This document shows positions 35,201-46,500 of a stretch of DNA of 64,000 nucleotides, in pieces. Location of the stretch: positions 59,678,001-59,742,000 of the forward strand of contig CM039462.1 of the NCBI GenBank assembly GCA_022414725.1, read 5' to 3'. Source of the DNA: Microglena sp. YARC. Its lineage: Eukaryota; Chlorophyta; Chlorophyceae; Chlamydomonadales; Chlamydomonadaceae. Each line of letters begins with the position of its first letter. The stretch's first letter is position 1. The notes under the pieces are model-generated. The model did not search any database and had not been told where the DNA came from. It was given only the letters and a program-made list of their open reading frames with translations. The position numbers were made by a program, and so were the translations under genes.

Positions 35201-36971
35201 TAGATAGAGTATGTTTTGAAAATAATGCTTTGATTTGAATGTACCATGTTACTGCTCCCAGGTTCATCAGCACAGTGGCATACCTATCTGATGTTAGAAT
35301 TGTTTTGAAAAATATTAGATAGAGTATGTTTTTGAAAATAATGCTTTGATTTGAATGTACCATGTTACTGCTCCAGGTTCATCAGCACAGTGGCATACCC
35401 TATCTGATGTTAGAATTGTTTGAAAATATTAGATAGAGTATGTTTTGAAAATAATGCTTTGATTTGAATGTACCATGTTACTGCTCCCAGGTTCATCAGC
35501 ACAGTGGCATACCTATCTGATGTTAGAATTGTTTGAAAATATTAGATAGAGTATGTTTTGAAAATAATGCTTTGATTTGAATGTACCATGTTACTGCTCC
35601 CAGGTTCATCAGCACAGTGGCATACCTATCTGATGTTAGAATTGTTTGAAAATATTAGATAGAGTATGTTTTGAAAATAATGCTTTGATTTGAATGTACC
35701 ATGTTACTGCTCCCAGGTTCATCAGCACAGTGGCATACCTATCTGATGTTAGAATTGTTTGAAAATATTAGATAGAGTATGTTTTTGAAAATAATGCTTT
35801 GATTTGAATGTACCATGTTACTGCTCCCAGGTTCATCAGCACAGTGGCATACCTATCTGATGTTAGAATTGTTTGAAAATATTAGATAGAGTATGTTTTG
35901 AAAATAATGCTTTGATTTGAATGTACCATGTTACTGCTCCCAGGTTCATCAGCACAGTGGCATACCTATCTGATGTTAGAATTGTTTGAAAATATTAGAT
36001 AGAGTATGTTTTGAAAATAATGCTTTGATTTGAATGTACCATGTTACTGCTCCCAGGTTCATCAGCACAGTGGCATACCTATCTGATGTTAGAATTGTTT
36101 TTGAAAATATTAGATAGAGTATGTTTTGAAAATAATGCTTTGATTTGAATGTACCATGTTACTGCTCCCAGGTTCATCAGCACAGTGGCATACCTATCTG
36201 ATGTTAGAATTGTTTGAAAATATTAGATAGAGTATGTTTTGAAAATAATGCTTTGATTTGAATGTACCATGTTACTGCTCCAGGTTCATCAGCACAGTGG
36301 CATACCTATCTGATGTTAGAATTGTTTGAAAATATTAGATAGAGTATGTTTTGAAAATAATGCTTTGATTTGAATGTACCATGTTTACTGCTCCCAGGTT
36401 CATCAGCACAGTGGCATACCTATCTGATGTTAGAATTGTTTGAAAATATTAGATAGAGTATGTTTTGAAAATAATGCTTTGATTTGAATGTACCATGTTA
36501 CTGCTCCCAGGTTCATCAGCACAGTGGCATACCTATCTGATGTTAGAATTGTTTGAAAATATTAGATAGAGTATGTTTTGAAAATAATGCTTTGATTTGA
36601 ATGTACCATGTTACTGCTCCAGGTTCATCAGCACAGTGGCATACCTATCTGATGTTAGAATTGTTTGAAAATATTAGATAGAGTATGTTTTGAAAATAAT
36701 GCTTTGATTTGAAATGTACCATGTTACTGCTCCCAGGTTCATCAGCACAGTGCATACCTATCTGATGTTAGAATTGTTTGAAAATATTAGATAGAGTATG
36801 TTTTGAAAATAATGCTTTGATTTGAATGTACCATGTTACTGCTCCCAGGTTCATCAGCACAGTGGCATACCTATCTGATGTTAGAATTGTTTGAAAATAT
36901 TAGATAGAGTATGTTTTGAAAATAATGCTTTGATTTGAATGTACCATGTTACTGCTCCCAGGTTCATCAGC
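26238..36971 (-). repeat. 113-bp satellite made of a duplicated P4H acceptor junction, about 95 copies
   Basis: Near-identical 113-bp monomers run from the acceptor of the exon 26237-26182 to the assembly gap. On the minus strand each monomer reads intron sequence, the acceptor (acatcag or cagatag), codons for RYATVLMNLGA corresponding to the exon's YATVLMYLEA, then about 75 bp without exon similarity. The real exon is the left-most unit and the only divergent one. Most monomers differ only by single T insertions or deletions. Three adjacent monomers (about 26505, 26618 and 26731) share GTCTGTTTT for GTATGTTTT. The array is truncated by the gap, so the true size is unknown. Confidence 0.95.
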
Positions 36972-37971
36972 NNNNNNNNNNNNNNNNNNNNNNNNNNNNN
37001 NNNNNNNNNNNNNNNNNNNNNNNNNNNNNNNNNNNNNNNNNNNNNNNNNNNNNNNNNNNNNNNNNNNNNNNNNNNNNNNNNNNNNNNNNNNNNNNNNNNN
37101 NNNNNNNNNNNNNNNNNNNNNNNNNNNNNNNNNNNNNNNNNNNNNNNNNNNNNNNNNNNNNNNNNNNNNNNNNNNNNNNNNNNNNNNNNNNNNNNNNNNN
37201 NNNNNNNNNNNNNNNNNNNNNNNNNNNNNNNNNNNNNNNNNNNNNNNNNNNNNNNNNNNNNNNNNNNNNNNNNNNNNNNNNNNNNNNNNNNNNNNNNNNN
37301 NNNNNNNNNNNNNNNNNNNNNNNNNNNNNNNNNNNNNNNNNNNNNNNNNNNNNNNNNNNNNNNNNNNNNNNNNNNNNNNNNNNNNNNNNNNNNNNNNNNN
37401 NNNNNNNNNNNNNNNNNNNNNNNNNNNNNNNNNNNNNNNNNNNNNNNNNNNNNNNNNNNNNNNNNNNNNNNNNNNNNNNNNNNNNNNNNNNNNNNNNNNN
37501 NNNNNNNNNNNNNNNNNNNNNNNNNNNNNNNNNNNNNNNNNNNNNNNNNNNNNNNNNNNNNNNNNNNNNNNNNNNNNNNNNNNNNNNNNNNNNNNNNNNN
37601 NNNNNNNNNNNNNNNNNNNNNNNNNNNNNNNNNNNNNNNNNNNNNNNNNNNNNNNNNNNNNNNNNNNNNNNNNNNNNNNNNNNNNNNNNNNNNNNNNNNN
37701 NNNNNNNNNNNNNNNNNNNNNNNNNNNNNNNNNNNNNNNNNNNNNNNNNNNNNNNNNNNNNNNNNNNNNNNNNNNNNNNNNNNNNNNNNNNNNNNNNNNN
37801 NNNNNNNNNNNNNNNNNNNNNNNNNNNNNNNNNNNNNNNNNNNNNNNNNNNNNNNNNNNNNNNNNNNNNNNNNNNNNNNNNNNNNNNNNNNNNNNNNNNN
37901 NNNNNNNNNNNNNNNNNNNNNNNNNNNNNNNNNNNNNNNNNNNNNNNNNNNNNNNNNNNNNNNNNNNNNNN
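36972..37971. other. assembly gap of exactly 1,000 N
   Basis: A round-number gap terminates the 113-bp array. Sequence after it (AAAGAAAAAAGGAGAGGATC) is unrelated to the satellite, so the missing length is unknown. Confidence 0.98.
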
Positions 37972-39530
37972 AAAGAAAAAAGGAGAGGATCCGCGGGGTT
38001 TTTATGGGAGTGGGGAGGGGAATGGTTGTTGTTACAGTGCCAGGGGGTAGCCAAATAGGCTCTAAGGGGAATTGCCGAGCCTTGAATTAGGAGGCGGCTG
38101 CCAAAGAAAAGCACTTGTTACTGACTTCCCAAACATACCATTAAACGGGGCGCGTCCCAACTTCAGTAAAACAGTAATACTTGTATTTTGCCTTGGCTCA
38201 CCTAATTTTTTTTAAAAAATATTTTTTATCAGAAAATTTTTCGGGGGTGTCCCGAACTCCCGAAGGCAATTCGAAATCATGACCAGCCGGGTCATGGGCT
38301 TCTGGTCTTTTACTAACCAAATCAGATTCAATTCTCAGTTCCTAAAAAAAAAAAATCCTATCTCACGTTAACCCATAACAGGCAAATAGACATTATAGCA
38401 ACTGGTTGTCCATTTACCAGCCAACCAAGCGGCAATTTGAACTGTACCGTCGGCGCTTGCTGGTTTGGGTGTCGGAAAGAATCCATCCTGTGCTAAATTC
38501 CTTTCCACAATTAGAAAATACAAATACGCGTACAACGATTTTTTTTTCCAAAAGCCAACACATTGTCCCCTTCATCTATTGAAAAGCCGCCTGTGGGTGT
38601 TCTATGCAAATTCATTAACGACGCCATTTTTTTTTTTTGTCAAGGTTGTGTGTGGTCCTGGTGTGGTGTGTGTGTGTGCGTGTGGTGTTGTGGGGGGGGG
38701 GGGGGGTCCTAATCTACTATTCGAAACGAGTCGAGTAGGCTCCCTATCTCCATAACTTAGCACGATACACCAGGTGCCACCGATACCACCGTTGTGCACC
38801 GATACTTCAGATATGATGTATGAAGCCAAGCAAGCCAAAGCCGAAGGCAAATCAAGCCAAGCCACATCACGCCCAGCGGCCTAGCTGTCGCCTATCGCCC
38901 CTTCCAAGACCTCAACGACACCCAGCTGCTGACGAGTGACCGACATATGGCAACCGGCAGGTCACCGCGTTGCGTGATACATCTGTACCCCCCCTGGATA
39001 TCCATCCTACGCGCAATTCAATTCAACGCAAAAGATCCTGCAGCCTAGATCCTCCCTGCGCAACAACGCGTATTACACATCATCGCCCTGGCGTTGCCTG
39101 AAAGACCTGAAGACTTGCCCACTACCGAATTTAAGACCGTTGCTGACCGACGAATGGACGAGGTTGTTACGACTATCCCTCACCGCGTATAAACCCATCG
39201 GTTTACAAGGGCTCCTCGGGGCTCCTCGACTTCTAAGGGCTCTCGACACTTCGCAGATGCCCCGTGATCATCGATCAATCGAGATTTTCCAATATCCACG
39301 GACAACCCCAGCACGAACAGGGCTTGAAAGGTCCCGGCATTTCAGCAGCTTTTGGACACCGGGCTACGGCCTGTCAAATACTTCTCTCACATCCTCGTTA
39401 CCCACACGGCCACGCTTTATAACGCTTTTCCGTTCACAGAAGCCATGAGGGGAAAAATGCTTCTAACTGCCTCGTGCATGCTGTTTTTTTGGAGTGAGTG
39501 GAAACACCTGCCGCCTGGACAGAGAAGCTA
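37972..39530. other. unique sequence between genes 2 and 3, no gene recognised
   Basis: A plus-strand open frame of 102 codons at 39140-39448 is rich in Arg, Thr and Leu and resembles nothing I know. AGGTCACC-like and CAAGCCAAAGCCGAAGGC-type repeats occur at 38820-38870. The P4H exon with the HxD motif was looked for on the minus strand and not found. A poly-G tract lies at 38690-38706. Confidence 0.35.
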
Positions 39531-39539
39531 GACATATAT

Positions 39540-40173
39540 ATCCCTCCCCCCCCCCACCCCCCCCGGCCCCCCTGACCCATCCCCCACCACCCACACACAC
39601 CACACACGGGCACACACACACAACATTGCAACAACCACGTACACACCACACCATATGCAACACTTCCCCCACCCCCCCACGCCCCCCCCTACACACACAC
39701 ACGGGGGAGCACAGCACACCCACACCCCACCCACCACACACACACACACACACATACACAAACACATAAACACACAAATTACACACATTGACCCGCCCCA
39801 CACCAACAACCGACCTCCCACACAACACCCACACTTCTTCATTCCAACCAACTAACCTGAATCCTTCTCCTCTCCTGCGCTCTGCCAATGCTCAGTGTGA
39901 GCACGCATTTCGTAAAAATACCAGGTATGCATGCAATCTCATTATTTGTGTGTGTTGTGTGTGTGGGGGGGGGGGGGGGGGTTGGTGGGTGTGGGGGGGT
40001 GCGTGAAATTGGTGTGGTGTGGTAAGGTGTGTGTGTGTGTATGGTATGGGTGTGTGTGTGTGTGGTGTGTGTGGGTGCGTGAATGTGGTGTGGCGTGGTG
40101 CCGGTGTGTGTGTGGTGGGGGGGGGTTGGGGGGTGTTTGTGGGTGGTGCGTGAATGTGGGTGGTGGTGGTGCG

Positions 40174-40221
<48 letters not shown>

Positions 40222-41212
40222 TGTGGGGGGGGGGGGGGCGTGAAGTGGTGTGGTTGTGGAGCGGTGTGTATGTGTCTGGGTGGGGTTGGTGGGTGTGGGT
40301 GGGGTGCGTCGAATTGGTGTGGTTTCTGGTGCGGTGTGTGGTGTGTGTGTGGGGTTGTGGGTGGTGGGTGCGTGAATGTGGTGTGGTGTTGGTGTGTATG
40401 TTGTGTGTGTGTGTGTGTGGTGGGTGCGTGAATGTGGTGTGGTGTGGTGTGTATGTGTGGTGTGTGTGTGTGGTGTGTGTTGTGGGTGCGTGAATGTGGT
40501 TGTGGTGTGGTGCGGTGTGTGTATGTGTGTGTGGGTGGTGGGTGTGGGTGCGTGAATGGTGGTTGTGGTGTGGTGCGGTGTGTATGTGTGTGGGTGGCTT
40601 GGGTGGGTGGTGTGTGGTGCGTGAATGTGGTGTGGTGTGGGTGCGGTGTTGTATGTGTGTGGGTGGGTTGGGTGGTGTGTGGGTGGGTGCGTGATGTTGG
40701 TGTGGGTGTGGGTGGCGGTGTGTATGTGTGTGGGTGGCTTGGTGGGTGTGGGTGGGTGCGTGAATGTGGTGTGGTGTGGTGGCGGTGTTGTATGTGTGTG
40801 TGTGGTTGGTGTGGGTGTGGGTGTGGCGTGAAATGTGGTGTGGTGTGGTGCGGTGTGCTGATGTGTGTGGGTGGCTTGGTGGGTGTGTGTGGGTGCGTGA
40901 ATGTGGTGTGGTGTGGTGCGGTGTGTATGTGTGTGGGTGGCTTGGTGGGTGTGTGTGGGTGCGTGAATGTGGTGTGGTGTGGTGCGGTGTGTATGTGTGT
41001 GGGTGGCTTGGTGGGTGTGGGTGGTGCCGTGATGTGGTGTGGTGTGGTGCGGTGTGTATGTGTGTGGGTGGCTTGGTGGGTGGTGTGTGGGTTGCGTGAA
41101 TGTGGTGTGGTGTGGTGCGGTGTGTATGTGTGTGGGTGGCTTGGTGGGTGTGGGTGGGTGCGTGAATGTGGTGTGGTGTGGTGCGGTGTGTATATGTGGG
41201 TGGGTGGGTGTA
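39540..41212. repeat. CA-rich and TG-rich low-complexity block with 62-bp higher-order unit
   Basis: Positions 39540-39840 are CACA/CCCC-rich. Positions 39950-41212 are built of TGGTGTGGTGTGGTGCGGTG, TATGTGTGTGGGTGGC and TTGGTGGGTG, approaching a 62-bp period after about 40900. The 455-459-codon minus-strand frames of Thr, His and Pro are translations of this repeat and not genes. Confidence 0.85.
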
Positions 41213-41349
41213 AAACAATGCATCAAAGTATTGAATATAGTTTGAAAGAATGGAAACACCCTGAAATTTTATGAAACAAGGGATAATAATCGTACAATTA
41301 AATTATCATCCCATGTGGGATGACAATTTAATTATAATTTTAGAATTTA

Positions 41350-41500
41350 ATAATCACAGTAGAACAAACTCAGGCCCCCATTGGTAAAACGATTGTTTGG
41401 GGTTCACTTCATCCATGCCTTTTCTTTTTAGCTTCCTTGTCACAGTTTGGGCAAGTCGCCTTTATTCTATTTGGCCTACCTCTGGACCGTAACGTACATA
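41350..41500. mobile_element. uninterrupted copy of the CTGGACTGTAAC element
   Basis: Contains AACAAACTCAGGCCCCCATT, GTAAAACGATTGTTTGGGGT, GGGCAAGTCGCC and GGACCGTAACGTACATACAT in the same order as the split copy at 17540-17846. Confidence 0.7.
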
Positions 41501-41504
41501 CATA

Positions 41505-41870
41505 CATATCATTATTTTTATCGTATAGTCATTACTTATGCTTATTATTCTGTTATGGTTATCAATTCGTTATGCATTTAATTACTTATGGCATATCATT
41601 ATTTAATCGCGTATCACATGATTTGTACATATCATTATTTTATGCATCGCACTATTTATGCTTGATCATTATTTTATCGCATTTCATTATTTATGCATTT
41701 CATTATTCATGGCATTTCATCTATTTATGCATTTCATTAATTTATGCATTTTCATTTATTTATGCATTTCATTATTTATGCATTTCATTTATTTATGCAT
41801 TTCAATTATTTTGCATTTCATTATTTATGCATTTCATTATTTTATGCATTTCATTATTTATTGGTTGCAG
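41505..41870. repeat. TTATGCATTTCA minisatellite
   Basis: A degenerate 12-13-bp repeat (TTTATGCATTTCATTA) repeated about 25 times. Confidence 0.85.
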
Positions 41871-42224
41871 GAATAAAGTTCTCAGACCGCATAATAGGAA
41901 TTTGTTTTCCCCCCTGAGACCCAATCCCCCGCCCCCCCCCCCCAACTTTGGAGGCTTATACCCCGGACACCCTGGCAGTAATACTTTAGTGAAAGAGAGG
42001 TCCATCGAGTGCATCCAGTTTTGTCAAGTCCTCTCGCAACCATAACAATACAAGTGAGTGGTGGGTGTGGGTGCTTGGGTGTGGGTGTTTGGGGTGGGGT
42101 GGGTGGGTGTTTGGGGTGTGCATGTACATGTGTGTGTGTTTTTGAGGTGGGTGTGTGTGTGTGTGGTTGGTGGGGTGGGGGGGGGGGGGGGCAGTGTGAC
42201 TCGAACCATACAACGCAATATAGG

Positions 42225-42455
42225 AAAGTTTCTATGCAGCGTCGCTGCGACGCTAAAAATGGCGGAGAGTGATAGTTGCGACGGAGCGACAGGTGGCAAC
42301 GGAAAGCGAGTTCGTTATGAGATCGTTGGCTGACGTGTCCTGCGCTTCATCACGGTCAGACGGGTCGGTCGGATTGGTCGGTTGGGGTTCGGTCGAACGG
42401 ATAATGGTGTAACACTGGGGGCTCCCGCCCCCAGAAGGGGGGGCTAACGCCGAAA
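42225..42455. mobile_element. dispersed GC-rich element, copy 2
   Basis: Shares CTATGCAGCGTCGCTGCGAC, GACGCTAAAAATGGCGGAGA, GAGCGACAGGTGGCAACGGA, GATCGTTGGCTGACGTGTC and a GGGGGCTCCCGCC end with 23600-23790 and 54245-54460. Confidence 0.65.
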
Positions 42456-42799
42456 AAAAAGTTTGAACAGATGTATTCAGTTTTTAGTCTCTTACAACTT
42501 TCTTGGTGGCTCTCCAGTTCTAATTGCGCCTGTGCAGGAGATTCCCGGGTATGACAATAACTGAAAGGCGTCTATTCTTATTATCATCAGCAAGCATGGT
42601 TTCATAAACTCAAATTGTTAGTAGGAGCCTGAGGGTCCGCTCGGTGTGGTGTGGTGGCTGTGTGTTGTGTGTGTGTGTGTGTGGTTGGTGGTTGGTGGTG
42701 GTGGTGGTAGGGTGTGTGCAAAGGTAGGGTGTGTGAGGGGAGGCTCGACCCAGGCTCAACAGTTTTAGGAACGCGTCATTGGGGACCAGAATTCAGAAG

Positions 42800-43260
42800 T
42801 GCATCCGACCGGCTTCTATCTCGGTCACATACCTCATTCATGTTTCAGCACAACCAACAACCAACTTAACACTTATCTGACCTCACCCTCCTTCACTGTT
42901 TCAGCACAACCACCAACAACACCAACCAACCAACAACCACCAACAACAACCAACCAACCAACCAACCAACTTAACCACTTTTCTGACCACACCTCCTTCA
43001 CTATTTCAGCAAACCACAACGCAACTTAACAACTTCTCTGACCAACACCCTCTTCACTGTTTTCAGCACAACCAACAACCAACCAACCAACAACGCAACC
43101 GCAACACCAACCAACGCAACCAACCAACCAACCAACTTTAACGCACTTTTTCTGACCAACACCCTCCCTTACGTTTCAGGCGGAATCAAACAACCAATTT
43201 AACAACTTCTCTGTCTACCCCTTTAATAACTGTTTCAGACACTCAATAGTTGGCAGGAAC
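42800..43260 (+). repeat. AACC-rich tandem repeat with recurring TTTCAG acceptors
   Basis: Units of about 60-110 bp combine CTTCACTGTTTCAGCACAAC with (ACCA)n and ACTTTTCTGACC; about six TTTCAG sites recur. The last (near 43240) is followed by ACACTCAATAGTTGGCAGG, which could encode TLNSWQ. That weakly suggests the NTLxxKW segment near the N-terminus of SLC35F6 proteins, so this may be the acceptor ladder of an upstream exon. Confidence 0.45.
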
Positions 43261-43386
43261 ATAACGATGAGGGCCCCCCCCCACCCTACCCACGCCCACC
43301 GCACCCACACCCAACCCACACTCACACCCACTCACAAAACGCACACCCTACACCCACACACTCGCACTCCCTTCATTAAAACACAG

Positions 43387-43581
43387 GACCTCATCGTGGT
43401 TGGCCACAACGATGACGGGACCCCAAAAGCTTCAAGCACCGCCGGCTGTCATTCTTCTATGATGTTTTTCTCGCGGCGAAATTCATGTGCCTCATGCTGT
43501 ACTTCGCTCTTAGGGGGGCAAGCGTGGCGTCCGCAGCCACCCCTCTAGGAAGAGGGAAGAAACAAGAGGGTCTGCATTTCC
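43387..43581 (+). CDS. SLC35F6-like exon: second transmembrane segment
   Basis: After acceptor aaaacacag the exon encodes [14 protein letters not shown], then (one base shift near 43429) [20 protein letters not shown] followed by [20 protein letters not shown]. The F-x-H-x-x-x-x-x-F-x-x-E/A-x-x-C-L-x-x-Y pattern fits the second membrane segment of SLC35F6 proteins. The donor is gtaagt. The shift is probably a missing base. Confidence 0.7.
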
Positions 43582-46500
43582 GTAAGTTGTGGCATTCGCT
43601 CTCCAGCTATGTGGTGATGCGGTTGCTACACGCTGCTCAAATTGGGTTGTACTACACGTAAGTACTTCAAAAGGGTTGTACTACACCAAAGTACTTCAAA
43701 TAGGGTTTGTTACTGCACGTAAGTATTCACACCACCACATCACCATTTCACCACCAACACATACACCACAAACCAACACCACCACCAACACAACACCAAC
43801 AGCCAAACCAACACCACCATTACCACCACCAACACCACTCTCACCATCACACACAACGGCAGACCTCTGAATCACACAACACCCTTTATATATATCATTT
43901 CACACCTGCTGATCAACCACACTTTCACTACACACTGTTTGCTCTGCATCCCCTCCAGCTATGTGTTTATGCAGTTGCTCCACGCTGCTGCAACATTGGG
44001 TTGTACTACAACGTAGTAGCTACACATAAAAGTTTGTACTACAGCGTTAAATAATTCAAATAGGGTTAAACTACATGTAAGTACTTCACCACGGAGGGCC
44101 ATCACCACTGTCTCAGCCACAATTGACCATTACCACAGCCCACCCCCATCCCCACCGCGGGTTCCCCCCCCACACCTCACCAACACCAAGCCAACACCAA
44201 CACCAACACAACAACCAACACGCAACACCAACACACTCTCCAACCACCACCACCACCACCTCCGCTTTCTGTTTAAGGTTATGCCTACACCTTTCCAAAT
44301 GCTGCGAGAGCGCTTGGTGCTGCTGTGGGCGTCGTCTGTTCACCTCATCGTTGTGCACCGCCCTCTTTACACTCCTACCACTTCCACCATTCCCACTTCC
44401 ACCATCACTACCAACCCTTCCACCACCACCACCACTGGCCACCACACACACCACCTCGCCTCGCCCCACCCCCACCACCACGCCACACACCACCACCCAC
44501 ACCTACCACACACCACCAAACCCTTCACCACCACCACACACCACATACCACCACAACCAACACCAACCCTTCACACCACACAACACCAGCCATCACACTA
44601 CCACCATCACAAGCCACCACCACACCACTCACCACCACCACCCCAACGCCTTCCCTACCACCACAACACCACACATCTAACCACCATCACAACCACGCAC
44701 CACTTCACACACCACACACCATATCGAGCACTACCACCATGCACACCACCACCACACCACCACCAACCCTTTCCACCACACCATGCACGCCACTACCACC
44801 ATCACCAACCACCACCACCACACACACCATCACCACTACCACCATCACACCAACCACCACCACACCACCAACCTTCCACCACCACCACACACCACCATCA
44901 CCACTACCACCATCACCACCACCACCAACCCTTCCACCACCACCAACACACACCATCACCACTACCACAATCACACACACACACCACACGACAACTTCCA
45001 CCACCAACCACATCACCACATCACCACTAAACCACCATCACCACCACCACCACCACATCACACCCATCATCCACAACTACCACCATCACACCACCACCAC
45101 CACCACCACACAGCCTTTCCACCACCACCCACAGACCACCATCACCATCCACATCAACACACACCAACCTTCACCAACCAGCACACACCAACATCACCAC
45201 TACCACCATCACCACCACCACGCACCACCACCACCAACCTTCCAGCCACCGACCAACACACCACCATCTACATCACCTCCCAACTTGCTACGACACTCTG
45301 GCCAAACTACAGTACACATCGAGCCAGATTACCTGAGCAGTCACACCGTCCACCCCAGCACGCACGCAAAGACACAAGAAATGTGCAACGCGACACCATG
45401 CATGTCGCCGCACTCGGCCTAACCAGTAGAATCAGGACTTAACGTAGACTACTGTCAACTTACTACTTCGATCGCCTACCTACCATCAACACCACCACGA
45501 GACCACGCTTGACAGACACCTTGGCAATAACACACAGCAACCAAAAGCACGATCACCGGACCACAGCATTTTGGGTAAAATAGCACCAGCACCACACACC
45601 TACACATGGCACCATCACCACCACCACCAACCCTCCACCACCACCACAATCCACCATCACCACTACAACCAACACCAACTACCGCACCATCACCACCACC
45701 ACCACCACCACACCAATACCGACTATCCCACCACCACAGCAACACACACCCATCCACCAACTACCACCACCACCACCACATCACCACTACCACCCACACC
45801 ACATCAGCACTGACCACCATCACGACCCTACCACCGAACAGACACACCATCACCACTACCACTACACACACCACCCACCACAGGTTATGGCATCCACCTT
45901 CCAAATGCTGCGAGGTGTGCTTGGTTTGCTGTGGCGGGTCTGTTCACCTCATCGTGGTGCGCCGCCTCTCTACATTCATCACTGGTGGGAATGCTCTTCA
46001 TTGCAACAGGCGCTGCACTTTTGGTAGTGTACTTATTGTTTTTTCTCATTTTTCTTCTTTTTTTTCAGCCATATTGTGATTGCTGTTACTAATACCTCTG
46101 CTGCAACATTTGCGCTGTCACTTGTTCGTAGGCATGTTTCTTTTATCTAATTTATTCACAATGTTTTGCTCTCATTTCAGCTATTTTCGGGTTTGGGGTG
46201 GAATTGTGCGGTACATTTTTAGGTATGCCTCCACGATCACTGGATTGGGAAGCCTTCAATTGCATCAGGCGTGCACTTGTTGGTAAGGTGTACTTCTTCC
46301 CTCTTGCAGTACACTTTAATAGGTTATGCGACACCTTCAACCTGGATGGGAAATGATCTTCATCTGCAACAAGGCGCTGCACTTGTTGGTAAGGTGTACT
46401 TTCTTTTCTCTTGCAGTACAAACTTAATAGGTATGGCGACCACCCTTTCACTTTGGGAAAAAATGGGATGATCTTCATTGCAACAAAGGCGCTGCACTTG

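Noticed and set aside
26238..36971. CRISPR-like array
   Set aside because: Repeats are contiguous 113-bp monomers without unique spacers, in a eukaryotic intron; they are copies of an exon acceptor.
36900..38114. 370-404-codon frames across the gap
   Set aside because: Almost entirely N; artefacts of reading through the gap.
39140..39448. 102-codon plus-strand ORF
   Set aside because: No recognisable domain or splice context; listed only as unassigned sequence.
39839..41259. Large minus-strand frames of 455-459 codons rich in Thr, His and Pro
   Set aside because: They are translations of a CACA/CACC repeat and appear in more than one frame; no domain.
44123..45442. Long His/Thr/Pro frames (up to 365 codons)
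   Set aside because: Overlapping frames in (CAC)n intron sequence; the only coding part is a partial STFQMLRG exon copy.
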